Shown: in pieces, positions 16,071 through 25,298 of the stretch
Numbering within the stretch: position 1 is the first letter of the stretch
Layout: each line of letters starts with the position of its first letter
From: Kitasatospora sp. NA04385
GTDB lineage: Bacteria; Actinomycetota; Actinomycetes; Streptomycetales; Streptomycetaceae
Direction: 5' to 3'
NCBI RefSeq assembly: GCF_013364235.1
Contig: NZ_CP054919.1
Coordinates: 5,946,001 to 6,010,000, forward strand
DNA length: 64,000 bases
Made by a program: the position numbers and the translations under genes
Notes under the pieces: model-generated
Database searches by the model: none
The model's input: the letters and a program-made list of their open reading frames with translations, nothing else
What the model was told of the DNA's origin: nothing

Positions 16071-17632
16071 GAGTCCTGCACGTGGTCACCGGCCTGCACG
16101 CGGGCGGCGCCGAACGCCAGCTCGCCCTCCTGCTGCGGCACCTGCCCGCGGACCAGGAGCACGAGGTGGCCGCCCTCACCAACCCGGGCACGGTCGCCCG
16201 CGAACTGCGCGCCGACGGCTTCACCGTCCACCACCTCGACATGCGCGGCAACCGCGACCTCGGCGTGCTGCCCCGGCTCACCCGGCTGATCCGGTCCGGC
16301 CGCTACGACCTGGTCCACACCCACCTGTACCGGGCGATGCTGTACGGCCGGCTCGCCGCCCGGCTGGCCGGCGTCCGCACGGTGATCGCCACCGAGCACT
16401 CGCTGCAGTCCGGCGTGATCGAGGGCCGCCCCACCTCGCGCGGCGTCAAGGCGCTCTACCTGGGCGCCGAACGGCTCGGCACCACCACGATCGCGGTCTC
16501 CGGCCAGGTCGCCGAGGTGCTCGGCGCGTGGGGCGTGCCCGCCGACCGCGTCCGCCTGCTGCCCAACGGCGTGGACGCCGCCCGCTACCGCTTCACCCCC
16601 GCCGCCCGGGCCGCCCACCGCGGCCGCCTGCGCGCCCAACTCGGGCTCCCCATCGGCGTGTTCGTGATCGGCGCGGTCGGCCGCCTGGTGCCCGGCAAGC
16701 GCTTCCACGTGCCGCTGGAGGCACTGGTCCGGCTCCCCGACGCCCGGCTCCTGCTGATCGGCGAGGGCCCCGAACGCGCCGCGCTGCTCGACCGGGCCGC
16801 CGAACTCGGCGTCCGCGACCGGCTGGTGCTCACCGGCGAGCGCGACGACGTGCCCGAACTGCTCACCGCCGTCGACGTCCTGGTCTCCCCCTCCCGCGAG
16901 GAGACCTTCGGCCTCGCCGCCCTGGAGGGCCTGGCCGCCGGCCTCCCCCTGCTGCACTCCGCCTGCCCGGCCCTCGCCGAGCTCCCCCCGGACGCCGCCC
17001 CCCACGCCCGCCTGCTCCCCTCCGAACCCGAGTCCTACGCCCGCGAGCTGGCCCTCCTCGCCACCACCCGCCCCGGCCTCCTCCCCGTCCCCCCCGCCGT
17101 CGCCCACTACGACATCGCCCACCTCGCCACCGAACTGGCCACCCTCTACCGCGAGTCCCTCCCCACCCCCCGCCGCACCCCCCACCGGCCCCCGCCCGCC
17201 CCCGGCTCCGCCGCCGGATCGGCGCCCGGGACCGGTGACCCCGCGTCCTCCGTCCTCGGCTTCCGCCGCACCGGCCGCAAGCCCCCGGCCGCCCCGGACG
17301 AAGACTCCCGTCAGGCTCCCGCCGTCCCTTCGTCGTCCCGCCGCACCGGCCGCAAGCCCGCCGGGCCCCCGGCGGGGAACTCCGGCCGGGCCGCCGCCGG
17401 TTCCGCGCCGCCCGCCCCGGACTCCCGCGCCCCGGACTCCCGCGCCCCGGACTCCCGTACCCCCGACTCCCGTACCCCCGACCGGGAACCCGGAGGCCTC
17501 GCGCCGTCCGCCCCCGGCCCCCGGCGCACCGGCCGGAAGTCCGCGGGTGCCCCGGACGACGGCCCCCGCCGGGCCCCGGCCCTCCCTCCGCCGTCCCGGC
17601 GGGCCGCCGGGAAGCCGGGCGGGCGGGCCTAG
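16067..17632 (+). CDS. GT4 family glycosyltransferase with a cationic repetitive tail
   Basis: Residues 1 to about 370 form a normal GT4 enzyme: LHVVTGLHAGGAERQLALLL at the acceptor loop, IATEHS, LLPNGVDAARY, GRLVPGKRF and SREETFGLAALEGLAAGLPL (EX7E element). The remaining 150 residues are disordered, rich in Pro, Ala and Arg, with RRTGRK three times and (A/T)PDSR four times in a row. Such a tail is not part of the family and could bind acidic polymer, membrane or partner proteins. The frame stays open to 17632 with actinobacterial codon use, so the tail is probably real. Its ATG overlaps the deacetylase stop. Confidence 0.88.
   Translation: MRVLHVVTGLHAGGAERQLALLLRHLPADQEHEVAALTNPGTVARELRADGFTVHHLDMRGNRDLGVLPRLTRLIRSGRYDLVHTHLYRAMLYGRLAARLAGVRTVIATEHSLQSGVIEGRPTSRGVKALYLGAERLGTTTIAVSGQVAEVLGAWGVPADRVRLLPNGVDAARYRFTPAARAAHRGRLRAQLGLPIGVFVIGAVGRLVPGKRFHVPLEALVRLPDARLLLIGEGPERAALLDRAAELGVRDRLVLTGERDDVPELLTAVDVLVSPSREETFGLAALEGLAAGLPLLHSACPALAELPPDAAPHARLLPSEPESYARELALLATTRPGLLPVPPAVAHYDIAHLATELATLYRESLPTPRRTPHRPPPAPGSAAGSAPGTGDPASSVLGFRRTGRKPPAAPDEDSRQAPAVPSSSRRTGRKPAGPPAGNSGRAAAGSAPPAPDSRAPDSRAPDSRTPDSRTPDREPGGLAPSAPGPRRTGRKSAGAPDDGPRRAPALPPPSRRAAGKPGGRA
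17414..17482. repeat. 15-bp coding repeat in the glycosyltransferase tail
   Basis: Four tandem units of GCCCCGGACTCCCGC-type sequence (17414-17428, 17429-17443, 17444-17458, 17459-17473) and a partial fifth. Being a multiple of three, copy number changes would keep the frame and lengthen or shorten the (A/T)PDSR stretch. Confidence 0.8.
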
Positions 17633-17711
17633 CGGTCGGTGGCCGGTGGTTCCGGTGCCGCGCCGTCGTCCGTCGAACTTGTTCACCCCTACGACCCTCC
17701 TGGAGTCACCG

Positions 17712-18404
17712 ATGCCCGAACCACGCCGCAGCGTCCGTGCGCTGGCCCGCCGCTGGTGGCCGCTGGCCGTCGCCGTTCCGCTCGGGGCGGCGGCCGGTGC
17801 CGGCTACGCCGTCGTCGCGCACCCGAGCTACGCCGCCAGTTCCTACGTGGTGGTCGTCCCGAACAACCCCGGCGAGAACTCCACCGCCGTCAACTTCGCC
17901 CAGGCGTACGGCCGACTGGCCGGCCAGCCGCAGGTGCTGATCGGGGCGGCCGCCGAGACCGGCCACTCGGTGACCGAGCTGGCGGGGCTGGTGCGCGGCA
18001 CCACCTCGCCGGACGCCCCGATGATCGAGATCACCGGCACCGGCGCCCGCGGCGAGGACGCGGTGAAGAACGCCGACGCGGTCGCCAAGTCGCTGATCGC
18101 GTTCGGCAACGTCAGCAGCAAGGAGACCGGCGTCCGGCTCGTCCCGCTGGCCGCGGCCGCCGAGCCCGACGCCCCGGCCTCCCCGTCGGCGAGCCTGGAC
18201 ACCGCGGTCGGCGCGGCCGCCGGCGTGCTGCTCGGCTCGCTGGTGATGCTCACCCGCCGCAAGGGCGCCCCCGCCGGGGCGGCGGCCGCGCTGCCCGCCC
18301 AGGCCGAACCCGCCCAGGCAGCCGCCCCCGCCCCCGCCGCCGCGACCGCCCCCGAGACCGCCGCGAAGGCGAAGCCCGCCGAGCCGGCGGCGGTGGCCCG
18401 GTGA
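17712..18404 (+). CDS. Wzz-like chain-length/polysaccharide co-polymerase protein
   Basis: The 230-aa protein begins MPEPRRSVRALARRWWPLAVAVPLG, a basic cytosolic start followed by a first membrane helix (about 15-40). An extracytosolic domain of about 130 residues follows (FAQAYGRLAGQPQVL and VTELAGLVRGTTSPDAPMIEI are typical of Wzz/CapA-type domains). A second helix (about 173-190) and an Ala/Pro-rich cytosolic tail complete it. There is no tyrosine kinase domain. It should set the chain length of the polymer with the Wzy-like protein. The start is the ATG at 17712 shortly after CTGGAG. The next gene begins at GTG 18401 overlapping its stop. Confidence 0.85.
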   Translation: MPEPRRSVRALARRWWPLAVAVPLGAAAGAGYAVVAHPSYAASSYVVVVPNNPGENSTAVNFAQAYGRLAGQPQVLIGAAAETGHSVTELAGLVRGTTSPDAPMIEITGTGARGEDAVKNADAVAKSLIAFGNVSSKETGVRLVPLAAAAEPDAPASPSASLDTAVGAAAGVLLGSLVMLTRRKGAPAGAAAALPAQAEPAQAAAPAPAAATAPETAAKAKPAEPAAVAR

Positions 18405-19576
18405 AGCTCCGCCAGCGCCCCGGCCCCCGGGTGCCCGCCCAGCCGGCCCGGGACGCCGCCGACCGCGAGCGCTGGACCGCCGAGGTGCTGCGCACCGACG
18501 ACGCCCTGGAGCGGCTCGCCGACGACTGGGACGATCTGCACCGCCGCTGCTCGACCGCCACCGTCTTCCAGTCCGCGCCCTGGCTGTGCTCCTGGTGGAG
18601 CCGGTACGGCCGCCCGGGCGCGCTGGTGCTGGTGCTGGTCCGCCGCGACGGCCGACTGGTCGCCGCCGCCGCGCTGCGCCGCCGCGGCCCGTTCGGCGGC
18701 CTGACCAACCTGGGCGCCGGGCTGGTCGACTTCACCGACGTGCTGCTCGACGACGACTGCGCGGACCGGGCCGCCGCCGAGCTGGCCGCCGCCCTCCCGC
18801 TGCGCCGCCCCTGGCACAGCCTGGAGCTGCGCGAGGTGCACCCCTCGGCCGCCGTGCAGCGGGTCTACGCGCACTGGCGCGGCCGCCGGCACCGGTACAC
18901 CGACTCGCTGTGCCAGTACCTGCCGGCCGTGCCGATGGACGAGCTGCTCAAGCGGCTGCCCGGCAAGTCCGCCCAGCGCAGCCGGGTCAAGCTCCGCAAG
19001 ATCGCCCAGTCCGGGGTGGTGGTGCACTCCGCGACCGCCGAGGAGGTCCCGTCCACGGTGGGCGAGCTGCTGCGGCTGCACGTCCTGCAGTGGCAGGAGC
19101 GCGGGGTCACCCCGGAGCACCGCACCGCGCGCTTCGCCGCGCACCTGACCGAGTCGACCACCGGCCTGGTGGCCACCGGCCGGGCGGCCATACACCGCTT
19201 CGAGCTGGACGGCGAGGTGGTGGCGGTGAACCTGGTGATCCTGGGGACCCGGTTCGGCGGCCTGTACATGTACGGCGCGCACCCCAAGCTCCGGGACCGG
19301 CTGGACATCGCGGGGATGCTGTTCAACGCGGCCCTGGACGAGGTCCGCGCCGCGGGGATACCGCAACTGAGCCTGCTGCGCGGCCAGGAGCCCTACAAGC
19401 AGCGCTGGCGCCCGGACCGGCTGCACAACCAGCGCCTGGTGCTCGGCCCGGGCCGGCTCGCCCCCTGGGCCGCCGCCCGCGCGCTGCGGGTCCGGGCCCG
19501 GATCGCCGCCGTGCGCGTGCTGACCACCCGGGCGCCGAAGCTGAAGGAGGCGCTAGCGCAGCGGCGCCTGCGGTGA
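18401..19576 (+). CDS. GNAT-fold acyltransferase of the CelD/BcsL (FemAB-like) family
   Basis: The 391-aa protein starts at GTG 18401 (GTGA overlap). It has the two-lobed acetyltransferase layout: ERLADDWDDLHRRCSTATVFQSAPWLCSWWSRYG at the start, LGAGLVDFTDVL, the central SRVKLRKIAQSGVVVHSA, and VVAVNLVILGTRFGGLYMYGAHPKLR-like strands in the C-terminal lobe. Proteins of this family are common in exopolysaccharide loci and probably attach an acyl or aminoacyl group to the polymer or its precursor. It is the last gene of the plus-strand operon and overlaps the convergent GH26-like gene by 24 bp. Confidence 0.85.
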   Translation: MKLRQRPGPRVPAQPARDAADRERWTAEVLRTDDALERLADDWDDLHRRCSTATVFQSAPWLCSWWSRYGRPGALVLVLVRRDGRLVAAAALRRRGPFGGLTNLGAGLVDFTDVLLDDDCADRAAAELAAALPLRRPWHSLELREVHPSAAVQRVYAHWRGRRHRYTDSLCQYLPAVPMDELLKRLPGKSAQRSRVKLRKIAQSGVVVHSATAEEVPSTVGELLRLHVLQWQERGVTPEHRTARFAAHLTESTTGLVATGRAAIHRFELDGEVVAVNLVILGTRFGGLYMYGAHPKLRDRLDIAGMLFNAALDEVRAAGIPQLSLLRGQEPYKQRWRPDRLHNQRLVLGPGRLAPWAAARALRVRARIAAVRVLTTRAPKLKEALAQRRLR

Positions 19577-20635
19577 GGCCTTGACCGGCCCGACCGCCCC
19601 GGAGGAGCCCGACATCAGCTGCCGGTACACCGCGGCCGACTTCGGGTTGTCCTTGCACTGCCAGAACCCGTGCGGGCAGTAGTCGGTGACGGTCTGGTAG
19701 GCGGTGTCATGGGTGCGCATCCACTCCACCATCCGCCGGACGAACTCCGGGTTGTCGCCGTTGCGGAACAGCCCCCACTCCGGGTAGGACACCGGCTTGC
19801 CGCGCTTGGCGGCGAACTCCACCTGGTCCTGCAGCCCGTACGGCTCGGAGACGTACTCGTCGAAGGTGCCGCCGGCGGGCTGGTCGTAGCTGTCCATGCC
19901 GATGATGTCGACCACGTCGTCGCCGGGGTAGCAGCGCGTCCAGGGGATGGCGTCCAGCCCGCGGGTGGGGGTGAAGTCGAAGGAGAAGTGCTGGCCGGGC
20001 ACCGAGCGCATCACGCCCACGATCCGCCGCCAGTACGCCTTCCAGGCCGTCGGGTCGGGCTTGCAGCGCGAGGTGTAGGTGACGCCGTTCATCTCCCAGC
20101 CCAGGGTGATGACGGTGTCGCCGCCGCCGAAGGCCACCAGCTTCCGGGCCAGCCGCAGGAAGTGCTGGTCGAACTCGCCCTGGTTGCCGCGGGCCAGCAG
20201 CCGGGCCACCTCGGCGTCCGGCACGTTGCCCTCGTTGGGCACCAGCATCGGCACGCCCAGCACCAGCCGCCGGCCCGGGTCGGACTGGCGCCACTGCGAC
20301 CACAGGCCGAGCACCATCGGCTCGCCCTCGATGTCCTGCCAGCCGTTGCCCGCCAGGTAGGTGTGGCCGACCTGCATGTTGGCGTTGTTCAGCCAGGAGG
20401 ACATCCGGGCGATGTTCGGGATGTAGTCGTTCCAGGAGCCGACGAACGCGCCGAACGGCACCTCGTGCACCGCCCGCTGCACCACCGGCCGGGGCGCGGC
20501 CCCGCGGGGCTGGATCGCGTCCGAGGAGAGCACCGTGTGCCGCTCGGTCTGGCTGAGCGGGGTTCCGGAGGGGACGCTCGCGGTGGTCACCAGCAGCAGC
20601 GCGGCGGCGGCCAGGGTCAGGCGGCCGAGACGCAT
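19553..20635 (-). CDS. Secreted GH26-like glycoside hydrolase
   Basis: The 360-aa protein has an N-terminal signal peptide (about 1-25). The hydrolase domain shows FGAFVGSWNDY (about 61-71), an acid/base Glu181 in ITLGWEMNG and a nucleophile Glu286 in SYPEWGLF, the placement seen in clan A enzymes of family 26 (beta-mannanases and relatives). It is secreted, so it probably trims or releases the polysaccharide made by the facing operon, or helps export. Substrate specificity cannot be read from sequence. The ATG at 20635 starts the signal peptide. The 3' ends of this gene and the acyltransferase gene overlap by 24 bp. Confidence 0.85.
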   Translation of the reverse strand: MRLGRLTLAAAALLLVTTASVPSGTPLSQTERHTVLSSDAIQPRGAAPRPVVQRAVHEVPFGAFVGSWNDYIPNIARMSSWLNNANMQVGHTYLAGNGWQDIEGEPMVLGLWSQWRQSDPGRRLVLGVPMLVPNEGNVPDAEVARLLARGNQGEFDQHFLRLARKLVAFGGGDTVITLGWEMNGVTYTSRCKPDPTAWKAYWRRIVGVMRSVPGQHFSFDFTPTRGLDAIPWTRCYPGDDVVDIIGMDSYDQPAGGTFDEYVSEPYGLQDQVEFAAKRGKPVSYPEWGLFRNGDNPEFVRRMVEWMRTHDTAYQTVTDYCPHGFWQCKDNPKSAAVYRQLMSGSSGAVGPVKASPQAPLR

Positions 20636-20740
20636 GGGCTCTCCGTACGGTCCAGGGGGCGGATTCCGGCCTCAGGAGCCTAGCCTGACGGACCGTCATA
20701 AATGCCCCATGTCACCCCAACGGGTCAACCCGGGGCCCGG

Positions 20741-21628
20741 TCAGCCGAAGGTGTCGCACTTCGTCATGTCGCCGGTGCGGTACCCGGTGGTGAACCACTG
20801 CTTGCGCTGCGCCGAGGAGCCGTGCGTCCAGGTCTCCGGGTTGGTCCGCCCGGTGGCCCGCTGCTGGATCCGGTCGTCGCCCACCGACTCGGCGGCGTCC
20901 AGCGCCAGCGCGATGTCCTGGTCGGTCAGCTCGGTGATCAGCGGCCGCCCGGTGGAGGGCTGCGGGGTGGTGGTGGCGTGGTGCGTCCACACCCCGGCGT
21001 AGCAGTCGGCCTGGAGCTCCAGCTTGACCGAGGCGCTGTCGGCGCCCTGCCGGTCGCCGCCGACCTTGTCCGTGGTGCCCAGCAGGTTCTGCACGTGGTG
21101 CCCGTACTCGTGGGCCACCACGTACGCCTCCGCGAACGGCCCGCCCCGGGCGCCCAGCTGCCGGCCCATGTCGTCGAAGAAGCCCAGGTCGAAGTAGGCC
21201 TTGTGGTCGCCGGGGCAGTAGAACGGGCCGACCGCCGAGCTCGCGGTGCCGCAGGCGGTGGCCACCCGGTCGGTGAACAGCACGCTCTGCGCCGGCGAGT
21301 AGCCGCGGCCGCGCGCCTTGAACTCGCCCTGCCAGTACGTCTGGACGCTGTTGACCACGGCCAGCACCCGGCAGTCCTGCCGCTTGTTGGCGTCCGCGCC
21401 GGTCCGGCAGGCCGCGTCCAGCTGCGCGGAGCTGGTGGCCCGGCCGACCGGGGGCGCGGCCGGCTGGTCGGCGGCGCCGAACATGCCGGGGTCGATCCCG
21501 AACAGCAGCGCCACGACCAGGCCGAGGATGCCGACCACGCCGCCGCCGATCGCCAGCCCGCCGCCCGGGACGCCGCGCCGGTCCTGCACCTGGGAGGAGT
21601 CGAGCTCCGCCTCGTCGTCGAACTGCAT
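20741..21628 (-). CDS. YpfJ-type neutral zinc metallopeptidase
   Basis: The 295-aa protein has a short cytosolic start, a single membrane helix (about 24-44, GGGLAIGGGVVGILGLVVALL), and an extracytosolic zinc peptidase domain. The zinc site is HEYGHH, with a third ligand in the downstream KLELQADCYAGVW segment. This is the PF04228 family (YpfJ), whose substrates are unknown. The ATG at 21628 is preceded by GAGGTGAG. A possible -10 TAGGGT lies at 21676-21671 on the minus strand. It stands alone. Confidence 0.92.
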   Translation of the reverse strand: MQFDDEAELDSSQVQDRRGVPGGGLAIGGGVVGILGLVVALLFGIDPGMFGAADQPAAPPVGRATSSAQLDAACRTGADANKRQDCRVLAVVNSVQTYWQGEFKARGRGYSPAQSVLFTDRVATACGTASSAVGPFYCPGDHKAYFDLGFFDDMGRQLGARGGPFAEAYVVAHEYGHHVQNLLGTTDKVGGDRQGADSASVKLELQADCYAGVWTHHATTTPQPSTGRPLITELTDQDIALALDAAESVGDDRIQQRATGRTNPETWTHGSSAQRKQWFTTGYRTGDMTKCDTFG

Positions 21629-21814
21629 TCCGTCTCACCTCTGTAACAGTCCGTGGGCCACCGACCGCGTACCCTAGCGCGCCGGGAGCATTCACCCGTC
21701 CTGCGACGGCCCAGGTCGGGCCGGGTCGCGTCAGCGGCGGATAAAGGCCCGGACCCGGGACACGCCGGGATCGGCCGGGACTTAAACCCGGCGGCCCTGT
21801 CAGTGCCCGCCGGA

Positions 21815-21820
21815 TAAACT
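21815..21820 (+). promoter_or_regulatory. Leaderless-type -10 of the PQQ-like gene
   Basis: TAAACT is followed after 6 nt by the GTG at 21827, so the mRNA would start at or one base before the start codon. No ribosome site precedes the GTG. Confidence 0.55.
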
Positions 21821-21826
21821 CCGGCC

Positions 21827-22741
21827 GTGTCCTTCAACCCGCTGAGAAGCCTGTCCCCCCGATCGGTCCTGCCCGCCGCCGCCGTCCTGCTGGTCCTCGC
21901 GGCCGGTGCGGCGGCCCACGCCAACCGCCCCGACCCGTTCGGCGACCAGGTGGTCTCCGGCGCCTCGGACGCCAGCCCGGTGAGCGCGCAGTCGACCGGC
22001 GCGGAGGAGACCGACTTCAAGGTGGGCCCCGGCGTGGAGGCCTACTCGCGGACGAGCGGCGAGCGCCTGTGGTCCTACCGCCGCGAGGGCGCGACCGCGC
22101 TGCACCTCGCCCTGGTCGGCGAGGACGCCGTGGTGGTCTGGGACGACGGCATGGTCACCGCGGTCAACACCACCGACCACGCGGTGCGCTGGCACCGCAG
22201 CGTCCCCGGCCTGTCCGACTGGCTGCGCGCCGAGGGCGAGCCGGGCGCGGACGACCGCACCGAGGAGCAGCGCAAGCAGCTGATGGCCGAGCGCGCCGCC
22301 GACGCCCTGCACCCGTCCCGGGACCAGGTCAACGACGCGTTCGTGACGGTGGTCACCCCCGGCCTGCTGATGGGCTTCCGGGAGCGCGACGGCGACCTGC
22401 GCTTCAACTCCCGCCCCCCGGCGGGCTGCGACTTCCAGCCCGCGCGCACCGCGGAGACCGACGACGCGGTGCTCGTCCCGCGGCTGTGCCCGCCCGGCAG
22501 CGGCGCGGGCTCCCGCCAGCTGCCCGGCGGCGTGATGGTGTTCTCGCTCACCGACCACGGCAACTTCCTCAACACCGGCCCCGACGTGGTGATGCGCCCG
22601 CTGGGCGGCCACCGGGTCTCGATCGAGGACGGCCCGGTGATCGGCAGCTGGGTGTACGACACCACGCTGGGCAGCCGGGAGACCGCCTGCGGCACCGCCG
22701 CCGTCCCGTTCGCCGCGGCCCAGCCGGCCTGCGAGAAGTGA
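21827..22741 (+). CDS. Exported protein with PQQ-like beta-propeller repeats
   Basis: The 304-aa protein has a signal anchor (about 13-33), a short linker, and repeats of the type YSRTSGERLWSYRREGATALHLALVGEDAVVVWDDG, in which strands alternate with GxxLW and TTDHAVRWHRS motifs as in PQQ/BamB-like beta-propellers. It is about half the size of a full propeller, so it may be partial or oligomeric. It lacks any catalytic signature. A perfect terminator hairpin follows 5 bp after the stop, so it is a single-gene unit. A second PQQ-like membrane protein is encoded at 61530-63476. Confidence 0.7.
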   Translation: MSFNPLRSLSPRSVLPAAAVLLVLAAGAAAHANRPDPFGDQVVSGASDASPVSAQSTGAEETDFKVGPGVEAYSRTSGERLWSYRREGATALHLALVGEDAVVVWDDGMVTAVNTTDHAVRWHRSVPGLSDWLRAEGEPGADDRTEEQRKQLMAERAADALHPSRDQVNDAFVTVVTPGLLMGFRERDGDLRFNSRPPAGCDFQPARTAETDDAVLVPRLCPPGSGAGSRQLPGGVMVFSLTDHGNFLNTGPDVVMRPLGGHRVSIEDGPVIGSWVYDTTLGSRETACGTAAVPFAAAQPACEK

Positions 22742-22745
22742 ACCG

Positions 22746-22775
22746 ACCCGGGCCCGGCCGCCACCGGGCCCGGGT
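22746..22775 (+). terminator. Hairpin terminator
   Basis: A perfect 12-bp stem (22746-22757 with 22764-22775) around CCGCCA, 5 bp after the stop of the PQQ-like gene and upstream of the ABC-F gene. Confidence 0.85.
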
Positions 22776-22806
22776 CCGGGCCGAAAAAGGCTTTCCCGCC
22801 CTCCCG

Positions 22807-22812
22807 TAGACT
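22807..22812 (+). promoter_or_regulatory. -10 element of the ABC-F leader ORF
   Basis: TAGACT lies 8 nt before the ATG at 22821. If transcription begins about 7 nt downstream, the mRNA starts at or next to that ATG, so the 14-codon leader ORF would be translated from a leaderless end. No good -35 is visible. Confidence 0.5.
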
Positions 22813-22820
22813 TGGACCCA

Positions 22821-22861
22821 ATGGCTGAGTGCCATACCCACGTCGAGGAGAGACCCCAGCC

Positions 22862-22865
<4 letters not shown>
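22821..22865 (+). CDS. Possible 14-codon leader peptide of the ABC-F gene
   Basis: An ATG at the predicted 5' end opens MAECHTHVEERPQP and stops at TGA 22863-22865, which overlaps the ABC-F ATG (22862) as ATGA. The ribosome site of the ABC-F gene (GAGGAGAG) lies inside the last third of this frame, and the frame contains the rare codon AGA. This is the geometry of a translationally coupled leader peptide, known for some antibiotic-induced ABC-F genes. It could also be chance: the frame is short and no conservation test was possible here. Confidence 0.4.
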
Positions 22866-24460
<1,595 letters not shown>

Positions 24461-24824
24461 CCCGGCCGACCGCCCACCGGCCCGCTCCGGGCCGCCGCAC
24501 GGACCTCGCGGGTAGACGCGGGGTCCGTCGTCGGTACGAGGGGAACTCGTCCCGCGTCGACGCCGGGAACACCGGGAGGGCGGCGGCCGTTCACCCGTCC
24601 CGGGGTGCGCGGTTTGCCCGCTGACGGTCCGGGCTGATCAGCGGATTCGCTCACCGGAGCGAATCGCGGAGGGGCGTGCGCACCCTCCGTGAGCGCCCTG
24701 GTGCGGAGCGCGCACCACCACTCGCCCCCGCTTTCCCGTGACGGACCTTGTCGAATGGGTGGCCAGGAACGGGGCAATGGGTGATCATGGGAATCTGACC
24801 GATCACCTCTACGAGGAGGCACGG
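24461..24824 (+). promoter_or_regulatory. Intergenic region before the small HTH gene
   Basis: This 364-bp gap holds no protein-like frame with a ribosome site. An imperfect hairpin near 24521-24550 (CGGACC..CGCG with CGCG.GGTCCG) could end the ABC-F transcript. Further on, a 7-bp inverted repeat GGTGATC (24780-24786) and GATCACC (24801-24807) with a 14-nt spacer sits directly before the AGGAGG at 24814 and could be an operator or a leader hairpin that masks the ribosome site. Confidence 0.4.
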
Positions 24825-25058
24825 GTGGCCGAGACTCTGAAAAAGGGCAGCCGGGTAACAGGTGCCGCGCGTGAGAAGCTCGCGGCCGATCTCAAGAAGA
24901 AGTACGACTCCGGGGCGAGCATCCGCGCCCTCGCGGAGGAGACGGGCCGGTCCTACGGCTTCGTCCACCGGATGCTCAGCGAGTCCGGGGTCAACCTCCG
25001 GGGCCGTGGCGGCGCCACCCGCGGCAAGGGCAAGGCTGCTGCCGCTGCCGGTTCCTGA
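24825..25058 (+). CDS. Small helix-turn-helix protein
   Basis: From the GTG at 24825, 5 nt after a perfect AGGAGG, the product is 77 aa. It begins VAETLKKGSRVTGAAREKLA, contains the helix-turn-helix YDSGASIRALAEETGRSYGF followed by VHRMLSESGVNL, and ends in a basic Gly/Lys/Ala tail (RGRGGATRGKGK). The HTH with the IRxLAExxGRSYGxVHRxL pattern resembles resolvase-type and transposase-type helix-turn-helix domains. It is a short DNA-binding protein, widespread in actinobacteria as far as I know, with no assigned target. Longer in-frame starts upstream lack a ribosome site. Confidence 0.85.
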   Translation: MAETLKKGSRVTGAAREKLAADLKKKYDSGASIRALAEETGRSYGFVHRMLSESGVNLRGRGGATRGKGKAAAAAGS

Positions 25059-25298
25059 CGGTCCGTCACTCCGGGCGGGCGGCACCCGAGCAGCCCCGTC
25101 CGCCCGCGGTTCACCAGTACGCTGCTCGCCACGCACGACGTTCCACCACGGATCGGCGGCCGGGTCCTCCCGCGCCGCCGTCCGCCGTTCCGGCCCCCGG
25201 TCGCACGTGCTGTACGCGCGCCGGGGGCTTTGTTACCCTCCAGTAGCCCGTCGGGGTCGACGGGTGCCCACGCCCTGCCGCTGGAAGGTAGCCCCGCC

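Noticed and set aside
9100..20635. Complete antibiotic biosynthetic cluster
   Set aside because: There is no polyketide, peptide or terpene synthase and no self-resistance gene. The genes form a glycan pathway.
20686..20698. TGACGGACCGTCA palindrome as an operator of the GH26-like gene
   Set aside because: It lies upstream of a possible TAGGCT -10 on the minus strand, but only one copy is seen and no family of regulators fits. The support is too thin for a feature.
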